Assembly: GCA_036734945.1 (NCBI GenBank)
Contig: DAIMXP010000012.1
Location: 22,403 to 86,402, forward strand
Origin: UBA4733 sp036734945
GTDB lineage: Bacteria > Chloroflexota > UBA4733
Reading direction: 5' to 3'
Length of the DNA stretch: 64,000 nt
The notes beneath the pieces are model-generated. The model saw only the letters and a list, made by a program, of their open reading frames with translations, was not told where the DNA came from and searched no databases. How positions within the stretch are numbered: the first letter of the stretch is position 1; each line of letters begins with the position of its first letter. Shown here in pieces: positions 35,244 to 43,853 of this stretch. The translations under genes were made by a program, and so were the position numbers.

Positions 35244-37523
35244 ATGAGCGCCAACGTCAACGCGCAGGGCGGACTGGCCAGGCGAAAGCCGTTCTGGCGG
35301 CTGCCGGTGACTTCGCTGCGCGCGCGCATCTTCCTCGCCATGGTTGCCAGTGCTGTGATGGTGTATATCGCCGCCGGGGTCGCCGTGATGAATCGCATCA
35401 GCGACGACTTCGACGAACGGGTCGCCATGCAGTCGTACAGTGCCGGGCGGCTGGCTCTGCAGTTCTACAGCCAGCGCGAGACACAACTCGCGCACACGGC
35501 GAGCGTGATTGCTAATATGCAGAGTGTCCGCAGCGCCGTGAGCAGCCCGAGCGCGGTGTCATGGTTGCAGGTGAGCGACAAAATTCGGACGGCGGCCCAA
35601 CTCGGCGTGAACGACGACCTGCTGATCTATGACCAGAGCGGCCACTTGCTCTATGCCGATACCAGCAGCGCCGGCCCGTCGCCTCCGCTTAGTCTTGCCC
35701 CGATCCTGGGGCGCACTGCCACCTACAGCAACGGGGCAGAGAACATCCATGGGCAGCCGGCTCTCGTGGGCGGCGCGTCGATCTTCTCGACCGACAGCGC
35801 CGGCCGTCAGGTCGGCGCCGTCGCCCTGACTGAGCCAATCGGGGCGCAGTTGCTGGCCCAAACCCAGGAGCAAGTCGGCTACCCGTGTTCCGTGTTCGAC
35901 CCGGCTGGACGCTTCATCGCGGCATCACAGGGCGGCGAGACCTGGCCGATGGCTTTCCCCACGCTGGCCGCTCACCCGGCGGCCCCCGCCAGCGGCGGGA
36001 TCGATGCCAACCCGCCTGCCGGTCAGCGCGTACCCATGGAAAAAGGCGCCGACGTCTTTCTGTTGCCCCTCTTCAATCCGCACGGGGACCTGGCGGCAAC
36101 GATCGCCCTGTATCAGCCAACGACCGCCGTCCGCCAGCTCCAGGGCACGGTACAGAGCCTCTTCCTGGCCCTCATTCTGGCAGGACTACTCGTGAGCGCG
36201 ACGGTCGCCTGGCTTTCCTCGCGCATGCTGGTGCGCCCGATTCAACGGCTCGCTGTCGCTGCTGACGAGATTGCCGGCGGGCGATACGACCATGCAATCC
36301 CGACACGCGGCGCCGACGAGATCGGCCACCTGACGGAGACGTTTGAGCGCATGCGGCGGCGAATCGGCGAAACGACGCGCGCGCTGGTCGACGAGAAACG
36401 CCGCTCGGAAGCAGAGGCGGTCCTCGTCAATGCCGTCCTCAATTCCACCAACGACGGCATCATCATGCTCGACGCTGATGGCCGCTTCCGGGTGGCGAAC
36501 CGGCGCTGGGAGAGCATGTTCGGCATCGACAGCGCTGCCCTCAGCGGCCTCCACCCCGAAGCCCTGCGCGACCGTTTGCGCAGCGGCATGGCCGACCCGG
36601 AAGCCTTCGACCGCGCCTCCGACGCGCTGCTCCTGGACCCGGAGCGCACGGTGTATAGCCAGGAATTCCTGCAGCGCTGGCCGGAATCGCGGGCGGTACG
36701 CCGCTTCTCCGCGCCGGTGCGGGAGCAAGATGGGGAGATCATCGGGCGGGTCTTCGTCTACACGGATGTCAGCAAAGAACATCAGGCCGACGAACTGAAG
36801 CAGGCGCTCCTCTCGACAGTGTCCCACGAGCTGCGCACGCCGCTGACAACGATCAAAGGCTACGCGCGGACGCTCCTGCTCGAAGGATGGGACATGGACA
36901 CGCGCCACGAGTTCTTGCGCATCATTGATGAAGAGGCCGACAACCTGAGTGAACTGGTCGACAACCTGCTCGACCTCTCCAAGCTGGAAGCGGGTGTCTT
37001 GCAGATCCACCGTCAACCGCTCTTGCTTCGCCCGCTGCTGCAGCGCGTTGTGCAGCGCCGCCGCGACACGTCGTGCAACCACCAGTTTGTCGTGGAATGC
37101 GAAGGCGCCCTGCCCCTCGTCCTTGGCGATCCACGCCGCCTGGAGCAGGTTGTGGAGAATTTGATCGAAAACGCGCGAAAATACTCAGAAGGCGGTAGCA
37201 TCCGGGTGTCGGCGCGGCGTGCCGACGATCACGTGGAGGTGGCAGTGAGCGATCAAGGTCAGGGCATCCCACCAGAGTTGACGGAACGCGTCTTTGAGCG
37301 CTTTTACCGCATCGACAACAGCCTATCGCGCGGCACTGGCGGCACTGGCCTCGGCCTTTCGATTTGCCGGGGCCTGGTGGAGGCTCACGGCGGTCAGATT
37401 CACATCAGGACCACGTCATCTCAGGGCACCACCATCGCCTTCACGCTGCCGGTGATGGCCGAACGCACCTCCGCCTCCGAAACGGGCGAGGAGGTCACGG
37501 CCGTGCCCGTGGCGTCGCGATGA
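35244..37523 (+). CDS. Sensor histidine kinase (dCache-HAMP-PAS-HisKA-HATPase)
   Basis: About 759 residues. A transmembrane segment (about 27-46), a large extracytoplasmic Cache-type sensor (about 47-325), and a second transmembrane segment are followed by HAMP (PIQRLAVAADEIAGGRYDHAIP). A PAS domain (VLNSTNDGIIMLDADGRFRVANR) precedes the H-box STVSHELRTPLTTIKGY. The ATPase has NLIENARKYSEGG, DQGQGIP and GTGLGLSICRGLVEAHGG. ATG 35244 has GCGGA upstream; earlier in-frame ATGs exist. The regulator gene overlaps its stop, so the pair is coupled. Ligand unknown. Confidence 0.92.
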   Translation: MSANVNAQGGLARRKPFWRLPVTSLRARIFLAMVASAVMVYIAAGVAVMNRISDDFDERVAMQSYSAGRLALQFYSQRETQLAHTASVIANMQSVRSAVSSPSAVSWLQVSDKIRTAAQLGVNDDLLIYDQSGHLLYADTSSAGPSPPLSLAPILGRTATYSNGAENIHGQPALVGGASIFSTDSAGRQVGAVALTEPIGAQLLAQTQEQVGYPCSVFDPAGRFIAASQGGETWPMAFPTLAAHPAAPASGGIDANPPAGQRVPMEKGADVFLLPLFNPHGDLAATIALYQPTTAVRQLQGTVQSLFLALILAGLLVSATVAWLSSRMLVRPIQRLAVAADEIAGGRYDHAIPTRGADEIGHLTETFERMRRRIGETTRALVDEKRRSEAEAVLVNAVLNSTNDGIIMLDADGRFRVANRRWESMFGIDSAALSGLHPEALRDRLRSGMADPEAFDRASDALLLDPERTVYSQEFLQRWPESRAVRRFSAPVREQDGEIIGRVFVYTDVSKEHQADELKQALLSTVSHELRTPLTTIKGYARTLLLEGWDMDTRHEFLRIIDEEADNLSELVDNLLDLSKLEAGVLQIHRQPLLLRPLLQRVVQRRRDTSCNHQFVVECEGALPLVLGDPRRLEQVVENLIENARKYSEGGSIRVSARRADDHVEVAVSDQGQGIPPELTERVFERFYRIDNSLSRGTGGTGLGLSICRGLVEAHGGQIHIRTTSSQGTTIAFTLPVMAERTSASETGEEVTAVPVASR

Positions 37524-38281
37524 ACAGTACACCGCGCCGTAGCGGCGACGCGACCCGCATCCTGGTTGTCGATGACGAGCCGCGTCTCGTGCGCCTGGTG
37601 CGGGCCAACCTGGAACGCCTGGGTTACCGCGTTACCACTGCTTCCAGTGGCAAGCAGGCGATCGAAGCAGTCGAAGCCGACGATCCGGATCTCGTCGTCC
37701 TCGACATCATGATGCCGGCAATGGACGGCTATGAGGCGACCCGGCGCATCCGGGAGTTTTCGCAAGTGCCGATCGTGATGCTGACCGCCAAAGCCGAACA
37801 GTCGGACAAGCTGAAAGGCTTCGATGTCGGCGTCGACGACTACATCACCAAACCATTCAGCCCGGAGGAGTTGGTGGCGCGCATCCGCGCCGTGCTCAAG
37901 CGCAGCCAGGCCCAGCCGGACCCCAAAACGCGCGCCACCGTCACGGCGGGCGACCTCGTGATCGACTTCGCCCGCCGTCGTGTCACCGCCCGCGGTGAGG
38001 AAGTCCGCCTCTCCCCGACCGAGTACCGGCTGCTCAGTGCCCTCGCCAATAACGTCGATCGCGTGATGGTCCACGAAGAGCTCCTCCAGCAAGTCTGGGG
38101 GCCGGAGTACCGCGACGAGACGGAATATCTCTGGGTCTACATCCGCTATCTGCGCCAGAAGCTGGAAGCCGACCCCGCCCACCCGCGCCTGATCGTCAGC
38201 GAACCGGGCGTCGGCTACATGCTGCGCCGCCCGGAGCCGGTCGCTGTCGCCACACTACCCCCCGCGCCGACCGAAGACTGA
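37520..38281 (+). CDS. OmpR/PhoB-type response regulator
   Basis: A 253-residue regulator starting at an ATGA overlap with the kinase stop. The receiver has ILVVDDEPRL, phosphoacceptor Asp in DLVVLDIMMPAMDGYE, and VMLTAKAEQSDKLKGFDVGVDDYITKPF. The winged-helix domain has LSPTEYRLLSALA and LWVYIRYLRQKLEADP with EPGVGYMLRRP. Phosphorylated by the upstream Cache kinase; binding sites are not identified. Confidence 0.95.
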   Translation: MNSTPRRSGDATRILVVDDEPRLVRLVRANLERLGYRVTTASSGKQAIEAVEADDPDLVVLDIMMPAMDGYEATRRIREFSQVPIVMLTAKAEQSDKLKGFDVGVDDYITKPFSPEELVARIRAVLKRSQAQPDPKTRATVTAGDLVIDFARRRVTARGEEVRLSPTEYRLLSALANNVDRVMVHEELLQQVWGPEYRDETEYLWVYIRYLRQKLEADPAHPRLIVSEPGVGYMLRRPEPVAVATLPPAPTED

Positions 38282-38291
38282 AAGGACCCTC

Positions 38292-38657
38292 GTGCCCACG
38301 CACCCCTCCAAAACGCTCGAAACGTTCCCCAATCCCCACCCAACGAACCGCTACACGATTACCCACGTCTGTCCAGAATACTCAGCGCTCTGCCCGGTGA
38401 CCGGCCAGCCCGACTTCGGCACGATCCGCATCAGCTACGTACCGGGCCCCCGTTGCGTCGAACTGAAGTCACTGAAGCTGTACCTCTGGTCCTTCCGCGA
38501 CGAAGGCCACTTCTTTGAGGACGTGACGAATATCATCCTGAACGACCTCGTCGCCGCCATGCAACCCCTGCGCTGCGAGGTGGTCGGTGAGTTCAACGTG
38601 CGGGGTGGCATCACCACGACGGTGACGGCCGTGTACGAAAGCGCAAACGCAGGATAG
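38292..38657 (+). CDS. queF: NADPH-dependent preQ0 reductase QueF
   Basis: This 121-residue unimodular QueF reduces 7-cyano-7-deazaguanine to preQ1 in queuosine tRNA modification. The active-site Cys is C34 in SALCPVTGQPDFG, with D41, and ELKSLKLYLWSFRDEG gives the substrate-binding Glu. GTG start with AAAGGA upstream. No other queuosine genes are nearby, so it is a lone member of the pathway here. It follows the response regulator by 10 bp. Confidence 0.95.
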   Translation: MPTHPSKTLETFPNPHPTNRYTITHVCPEYSALCPVTGQPDFGTIRISYVPGPRCVELKSLKLYLWSFRDEGHFFEDVTNIILNDLVAAMQPLRCEVVGEFNVRGGITTTVTAVYESANAG

Positions 38658-38676
38658 GCGTTTGCCCGTCCAGTCG

Positions 38677-39444
38677 TCAGTCCATCACCATGCCGCCGTT
38701 GACGTCCAGCATCTCCCCCGTGACGAAGGATGCATCGTCGGAGGCGAGGTAGGCGACCGCGCCGGCCACGTCGGCGGGAGTGGCCAGCCGCCCGGCGGGG
38801 ATGCGCTGCATGAGGGTGGCCAGTTGCTCGTCGGTGAACTGGTGGCCCATCAGCGTTTCGCCCGTGCCGGGGCAGACGGCGTTGGCGGTGATGCCCAGGG
38901 GCGCGAACTGGCGGGCGATTGACTTGGTGAAGGAGAGTACGCCGCCCTTAGCGGCGTTATAGGCGATGCCGGAGAGCACGCCACCCTGCTTGCCGGCGGA
39001 CGACGATATGTTGACGATGCGCCCGTAGCGCTGCGCGACCATCAGCGGCAAAACTGCCTGGCAAAGCAGGAACGTCCCTTTCAGGTTGACATCGACGACG
39101 AGATCCCACTCCTCCTCGCTGCAGGTCAGCACGTCGTTGAGGCGGAGGATGCCCGCCGAGTTCACCAGCACATCGATCCGGCCAAAACGGGCAGCCGCTC
39201 GCCGGACAGCGGCACGGACTTCAGCAAGGCTGGCGATGTCGGCGGTGAGTGTGACGGTCGTCGCGCCTGCCTCGGCCAGCGAACGTGCAACCGTTTCCAG
39301 GCGACCTGCCTGACGGTCCAGCAGGGCAAGCATCGCCCCTTCCGCGGCCAGACGTTCCGCGATGGCCTGGCCAAACCCTTGCGCCGCGCCTGTTACCAGG
39401 GCAACCCGGCCTTCCAACCGCCGGCACGTTCCTTTGTCCCCCAT
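38677..39444 (-). CDS. Short-chain dehydrogenase/reductase (SDR)
   Basis: A 255-residue classical SDR. Cofactor motif GAAQGFGQAIAERL, then NSAG, and the catalytic Ser-Tyr-Lys in NISSSAGKQGG and YNAAKGG. PG and a C-terminal TGEMLDVNGGMVMD complete the fold. ATG 39444 with a GGAG upstream is preferred over 39477. Substrate (3-keto acyl, sugar or alcohol) cannot be read. It converges with queF (19-bp gap) and is divergent from the methyltransferase gene. Confidence 0.9.
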   Translation of the reverse strand: MGDKGTCRRLEGRVALVTGAAQGFGQAIAERLAAEGAMLALLDRQAGRLETVARSLAEAGATTVTLTADIASLAEVRAAVRRAAARFGRIDVLVNSAGILRLNDVLTCSEEEWDLVVDVNLKGTFLLCQAVLPLMVAQRYGRIVNISSSAGKQGGVLSGIAYNAAKGGVLSFTKSIARQFAPLGITANAVCPGTGETLMGHQFTDEQLATLMQRIPAGRLATPADVAGAVAYLASDDASFVTGEMLDVNGGMVMD

Positions 39445-39830
39445 AGCCCCTGACTCCTCGCACTCGCGCTGTCGCACGCCACATGCAGCTATTGTGGCAT
39501 GGCCGGAACACGGGCGGGACGGCCAATACCGTTTGGATGAAACAGGGGAACCATGGCTGGAAATCGAACAGGGCGGCGACTGCGGTCTGCCGCCAAGCGA
39601 CGGGGGGCGACTGCGTTCGCTTTCTCGATGGAAGCAGATGCTAGACGCGACAGCAGTCGCCCCGGTAACTTGGCGGCAGACCGCAGTCGCCGCCCTGTAC
39701 CCGGAGGCACAAATGCCGCGCGCCTGCCGCGCACTACGTTGCGTCCTACCGGGGTAGCGCCGCGTGTCGTATCGTTATTGGAGGCTGGGACGCGCGTCCC
39801 CCTTGCAGGCGAGAGGAGCATGCATCCCTG
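39445..39830. other. 386-bp divergent gap with repeat
   Basis: No convincing gene. The middle is repeat copy D (39569-39697). Frames that cross it translate only the palindrome. The 130 bases on its right contain the leader of the methyltransferase gene with GAGAGGAG 12 bases before its ATG. Confidence 0.7.
39569..39697. repeat. Palindromic repeat family I, copy D
   Basis: Arms CAGGGCGGCGACTGCGGTCT and complement. It carries GGCGGC/GCCGCC in place of GGCCGC in both arms, a compensated change. A conserved flank ACCATGGCTGGAAATCGAAC precedes it, shared with copy C. It lies between divergent genes. Confidence 0.85.
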
Positions 39831-40553
39831 ATGCCCGTCGTCAGCCTGCGTCAGCGCGCCGAACTCCCGGAATTGCTGGACGGTCCGTTACAGGCGGATG
39901 GCGATCTGGCCGACAACCTACGCGACCTGGCGCAGATCAATCGCTGGACCGGTGGGGATATCTTGTACCGCCGCGCGCTGGGCCGGCTCCTCGGGCAGTC
40001 GCCGAGCGCTTCCTTCTCGCTGCTTGATGTCGGCGGCGGTCGCGGCGACGGCGTCGCACATGTCGTGACCTGGGCGGCGCGGCGGCGGCATACGTGTCGC
40101 GGTCTGCTGCTGGACCGCTCGACACCGATTCTGCAACTGGCAAGCAACCAGCGCCATTTCGGTGTCCGCGTACTACAAGGCGACGCCTGCCGCTTGCCGA
40201 TGCGGGATCGCAGCGTCGATGTTGCCGGGTGCTCGCTGCTCTTGCATCACTTCTCGCCAGACATGGCTGTCGTCGTGTTGCGGGAGATGGCGCGCGTCGC
40301 CCGAATCGGCGTGATTGTCGACGACTTGCTGCGCAGCCGCCTTGGTTACCTGGGCGCCCGGCTGATGGGGACACTGCTCACCGCGAACCGCCTGACGCGG
40401 CACGATGGGCCGCTTTCCGTGCGGCGTGCCTATCGGCCGTCGGAACTCGCGGAGCTGCTTCGTCGCGCCGGCATCCGGCCACTCTGCCAACTGACGATCC
40501 CTGGTTACCGCTCAGTCGTGGCCGGAAATCCCGACCATGTAACGCAGCTATGA
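39831..40553 (+). CDS. SAM-dependent methyltransferase
   Basis: A 240-residue class I methyltransferase. The SAM motif is FSLLDVGGGRGDGVAH, and DACRLPMRDRSVDVAGCSLLLHHF is motif II/post II. Relatives that sit beside FAD oxidoreductases and type III or other ketosynthases modify natural products, so a small-molecule role is plausible. It starts a four-gene run: an FAD oxidoreductase overlaps its stop by 4 bp (ATGA). Confidence 0.82.
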   Translation: MPVVSLRQRAELPELLDGPLQADGDLADNLRDLAQINRWTGGDILYRRALGRLLGQSPSASFSLLDVGGGRGDGVAHVVTWAARRRHTCRGLLLDRSTPILQLASNQRHFGVRVLQGDACRLPMRDRSVDVAGCSLLLHHFSPDMAVVVLREMARVARIGVIVDDLLRSRLGYLGARLMGTLLTANRLTRHDGPLSVRRAYRPSELAELLRRAGIRPLCQLTIPGYRSVVAGNPDHVTQL

Positions 40554-41764
40554 GCGCTGACGGCGCCGGTCGGCGGTACGACGTGGTCATTGCCGGCGCG
40601 GGTCCTGCCGGCGCGGCAACGGCGATGGTGCTGGCGCGTGCCGGCGTCTCGGTCGCGCTGGTCGACCGTGCCCGCTTTCCCCGCCCCAAGGCCTGCGCCG
40701 AGTACTTCAGTCCCGGCGTCGTCGATATCCTTGAGCGTCTGCGCGTCTGGCAGCAGGTGGCTCGCCTGCCGCACGCCCGGCTCACCGGGATGGAACTGGT
40801 CGGCCCGGGCGGTGGTCGCCATCTGGTGGCCTATCCAGACGATCCACTACCGCGCCGCTCGCTGACGGTCCGGCGCGACCTGCTGGACGCTGCCCTGCTG
40901 GAGCAAGCCGCCGCGGCTGGCGCCACGCTGTTCCTCGGGCACGCAGTGCGTGACGTTATGCGGAGTGGCAGGCGTGCCACCGGCCTGCTCGTTCAACATG
41001 CCGACACGCTGACGGAACTACCGGCGCAACTCGTGATCGGCGCCGACGGCACACGCTCGATTGTGGCCCATCGCCTTGGACTGGAAGCACCGCGACGCTG
41101 GCCGGCCCGTCTCGGGCTGGTCGCTCATTATGACGGGGTCGAGTTCCCCACCGATTATGGCGAGATGCACCTGGCGAGCGGGGTGTACTGTGGCCTGGCG
41201 CCGCTCGGCAACGGTGGCATGAACGTCGGCTTCGTCACGAGTGCGGCGACGGCTCGACGGCTCGGCAGCGCCGACGCGATCTTCGCCTGGGTGCGCCACC
41301 AGTTGCCAAATGTGGCCCAGGCTCTGCGCAACGGGCGCCAGGTCGGTACCCTTCGGGGCAGCATGCCCCTGGCCCATCGTTGTTACCGGACGTTCACCGA
41401 TGGCGCCTTGCTGGTCGGTGATGCCGCCGGCTTCCTCGACCCCTTCACCGGCGAGGGCGTCTTCCGCGCGCTGCGCGGCGCCGAACTGGCGGCTGCCGTG
41501 GCACTCGATGCACTGAAACGCGGCGACGTGTCTGCCCGTACACTGGCGCCCTACGCCGCGCTACGGCGACGCACCTTCGTTGCCAAGGACGCCCTCTGCT
41601 TGCTGATCCAGCTCTTCGTCGCTCGGCCACGTCTGCTCGACTACGCCATTCCACGTCTCAATGCCCGCGGCGAGGCGCGAGCACTGGCGGCGGCACTTGG
41701 CGACTACCGGCCGGCAGCGCGGGTGCTGACCCCGCCAATGCTCTGGCGGTTGCTGGCGCCGTGA
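40550..41764 (+). CDS. FAD-dependent oxidoreductase, GG-reductase-like
   Basis: About 404 residues, starting at ATG 40550 inside the end of the methyltransferase gene. The FAD motif is VVIAGAGPAGAATAMVLARAG, followed by the ERA-like acid region and PRPKACAEYFSPG, typical of geranylgeranyl reductase and natural-product FAD monooxygenase relatives. LVIGADGTRS and VGDAAGFLDPFTGEGV complete FAD binding. It could hydroxylate or reduce a polyketide or prenyl chain. Substrate inferred only from context with the cyclase-like and ketosynthase genes. Confidence 0.85.
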   Translation: MSADGAGRRYDVVIAGAGPAGAATAMVLARAGVSVALVDRARFPRPKACAEYFSPGVVDILERLRVWQQVARLPHARLTGMELVGPGGGRHLVAYPDDPLPRRSLTVRRDLLDAALLEQAAAAGATLFLGHAVRDVMRSGRRATGLLVQHADTLTELPAQLVIGADGTRSIVAHRLGLEAPRRWPARLGLVAHYDGVEFPTDYGEMHLASGVYCGLAPLGNGGMNVGFVTSAATARRLGSADAIFAWVRHQLPNVAQALRNGRQVGTLRGSMPLAHRCYRTFTDGALLVGDAAGFLDPFTGEGVFRALRGAELAAAVALDALKRGDVSARTLAPYAALRRRTFVAKDALCLLIQLFVARPRLLDYAIPRLNARGEARALAAALGDYRPAARVLTPPMLWRLLAP

Positions 41765-41831
41765 TGCGCCGGGAGCCGACCGAACCGCCGGTGTATTCGT
41801 GCCCCTCGCCACGACGCAATGAAGGAACGCC

Positions 41832-42281
41832 ATGCACATAGCAAACGCCCTCCTGATCGCCGCGCCTCCCGCCCGCATCTACGAGCTGGCCGCGCCGGTG
41901 GAACGCTGGCCGGCGATCCTGCCCCACTACCGCTGGGTCAAGGTGCTGGAAGAGCGCGGCAACACCCGACTGGTAGAAATGGCCTGCTGGCGCGACGGCA
42001 TCCCCTTGCGCTGGACCGCGCTGGAGGAGTTGTTGCCGGACGTGCCGCGCATCCGCTTCCTGCATGTTGCCGGCATCACGCGCGGCATGGAGGTGGTCTG
42101 GGAGTTCCTGCCGCGCGGGGAGATGACGGAAGTTCGTATTGAACACGACTTGCGCTTGCGCTGGCCGGTCATCGGTCCAGCGATCGCCGACCGCATCATC
42201 GGGCCGCTCTTCGTCAGCGCCGTCGCCAACAAGACGCTGCAGCGGATGAAGATCCTGGCTGAAGCCGCCAATGGCTGGTGA
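41832..42281 (+). CDS. SRPBCC (START-like) cyclase/aromatase-like protein
   Basis: A 149-residue helix-grip protein of the SRPBCC superfamily. It opens with AAPPARIYELAAPVERWPAILPHYRWVKVLE, the typical 'V-x-x-hydrophobic-D-x-E-x-W' pattern of polyketide cyclase and coenzyme Q-binding proteins. Family members bind hydrophobic ligands in a deep pocket and often cyclise or carry them. AAGGAA precedes the ATG. It overlaps the ketosynthase gene by 11 bp. Binding of a polyketide is inference. Confidence 0.78.
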   Translation: MHIANALLIAAPPARIYELAAPVERWPAILPHYRWVKVLEERGNTRLVEMACWRDGIPLRWTALEELLPDVPRIRFLHVAGITRGMEVVWEFLPRGEMTEVRIEHDLRLRWPVIGPAIADRIIGPLFVSAVANKTLQRMKILAEAANGW

Positions 42282-43515
42282 GCGCCGGCGGGTGCTGGTG
42301 ACCGGCATCGGCGTCATCACGCCGATCGGCATCGGCCGCGCCAACCTCTGGACCGGCGTGCGCCAGGGACGTTCCGGCATCGGTAAGCTTACCCGTTTCG
42401 ACCCTGCAGGCTACCGTTCCCAACTCGCCGCCGAGGTACACGGCTTCGACGTTGCCGATTTCGTCGCCGGTCGGCAGGCCCGGCGTCTTGATCGTTTCTC
42501 TGCCTTTGCAGTTGCCGCTGGAAAGCTGGCCCTGGAGGACGCCGGGATTTCCCCTGGTGCGCCGTGCCTCCGCCACGCCGGTGTCGCCGTCGGCAGCGCG
42601 CTGGGGGGCGTGGCCTTCGCCGAAGAGCAGTATGCGCGTTTCTCCCAAGCCGGCCTGCGCGCTGTCGAGCCCCACCTGGCTCTGACCATGTTCGGGGGGG
42701 CGGGAGCGACGAATCTTGCCATTGCCTTCGACATGCACGGCCCAACCCTGGGCAACGCCAACTCCTGCGCCTCCGGCCTGGTGGCGGTCGGCGAGGCCTT
42801 TCGGATGATTCAGCGTGGTGACGTCGACCTGGCGCTAGCCGGCGGGGCGGAAGCGCCGCTGGCCCCATTGACCTACGGCGCTTTCTCCATCATTCACGCA
42901 ATGTCGGCGCGCAATGAGCAGCCGCAGGACGCCTGCCGGCCCTTCGATGCCGCCCGCGACGGTTTCGTGATGGCAGAAGGGGCTGCCATCCTGGTCCTGG
43001 AGTCGTGGGAGCGGGTGCAGGCGCGAGGGGGGCACGCTTATCTGGAAATCACCGGCTACGGCCTGACCAACGACGCCTGGCACATGGCGGCGCCGCGCCC
43101 CGACGGGTCGGAAGCAACCCGCGCTATGCGCGGCGCGCTGGCCGATGCGGGAGTGTTACCCGATCAGGTCGGCTATGTGAACGCCCACGCCACCGGAACG
43201 CCCCTGGGCGATGCCGCCGAGGCCGTGGCCATCCGTGCCGCCTTGCCCGACACGTGGGAGCAGACGCCGGTGAGCAGCACCAAGCCCTTGCACGGCCATG
43301 CGCTGGGGGCAACCGGGGTGATCGAACTGGCCATCACCGCCCAGGCCTTGCAGGAGAGCTGGCTACCCCCCACGGCCAACCTGGATACCGTAGCAGAAGA
43401 CTGCACGCTACATCATGTACCAGCCGGCGGCGTGAGGCTGGCGCAGACAACAGCACTTTGCAACGCCTTTGGCTTTGGTGGAATCAATGCCTGCCTGGTG
43501 GTGCGGCTGCCCTGA
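42271..43515 (+). CDS. Beta-ketoacyl-ACP synthase II-like ketosynthase
   Basis: A 414-residue FabF-type condensing enzyme. It has VLVTGIGVITPIG at the start, nucleophile Cys in NSCASG (FabF normally has TACATG or SACATG), His in YVNAHATGTPLGD, Lys in STKPLHGHALGATG and a C-terminal NAFGFGGINA. The Cys-His-His triad is complete. FabF elongates acyl-ACP by two carbons. No ACP, malonyltransferase or ketoreductase lies adjacent. As it is coupled to the cyclase-like gene, a specialised lipid or polyketide role is possible. Confidence 0.88.
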   Translation: MAGERRRVLVTGIGVITPIGIGRANLWTGVRQGRSGIGKLTRFDPAGYRSQLAAEVHGFDVADFVAGRQARRLDRFSAFAVAAGKLALEDAGISPGAPCLRHAGVAVGSALGGVAFAEEQYARFSQAGLRAVEPHLALTMFGGAGATNLAIAFDMHGPTLGNANSCASGLVAVGEAFRMIQRGDVDLALAGGAEAPLAPLTYGAFSIIHAMSARNEQPQDACRPFDAARDGFVMAEGAAILVLESWERVQARGGHAYLEITGYGLTNDAWHMAAPRPDGSEATRAMRGALADAGVLPDQVGYVNAHATGTPLGDAAEAVAIRAALPDTWEQTPVSSTKPLHGHALGATGVIELAITAQALQESWLPPTANLDTVAEDCTLHHVPAGGVRLAQTTALCNAFGFGGINACLVVRLP

Positions 43516-43560
43516 TCGGCAGGGTTTGGCGGGGGCGCCAGACTGCGCTTCGGCTGTATG

Positions 43561-43740
43561 CTAGCCCTTGCGTGCCTTTCGCCGGGCGGCGCGGCGGCGC
43601 TTCATGCGCTCGGATTCGCTACGGGAAACAAACCGGGAAGCTTCGCGATAACTGCGGAGGATACCGGACTGGCTTACGCCGCGCACAAAGCGGCGCAGGG
43701 CCTGATCAAAGTTCTCGCCATCCTTCATCTCAACGTGCAT
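43561..43740 (-). CDS. rpsU: Small ribosomal subunit protein bS21
   Basis: A 59-residue basic protein with the S21 pattern: FDQALRRFVRGVSQSGILRSYREASRFVSRSESERMKRRRAARRK. The ATG at 43740 puts MHVEMKDGENFDQAL at the N-terminus as in other S21 proteins; AAAGGAAG lies 12 bases upstream. Single gene between the ketosynthase and GDPD genes. Confidence 0.93.
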   Translation of the reverse strand: MHVEMKDGENFDQALRRFVRGVSQSGILRSYREASRFVSRSESERMKRRRAARRKARKG

Positions 43741-43853
43741 TCGGCTTGCTGTCTTCCTTTCGCTGCCTGCAAACGCCACCAGATCGGCGCACAACCGACC
43801 TCATTGTACACCACGTGACCGCCCTCACGCGAATAGCGCCGGCTCCGGCTCAA

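Noticed and set aside
39553..39831. Open frame across repeat copy D beginning MAGNRTGRRLRS
   Set aside because: It translates the palindrome itself; similar peptides arise from other copies in several frames, so it is not coding.
40094..41764. Longer 556-codon version of the FAD oxidoreductase
   Set aside because: The first 152 codons lie out of frame over the methyltransferase and have no homology signal; the Rossmann motif begins just after ATG 40550.
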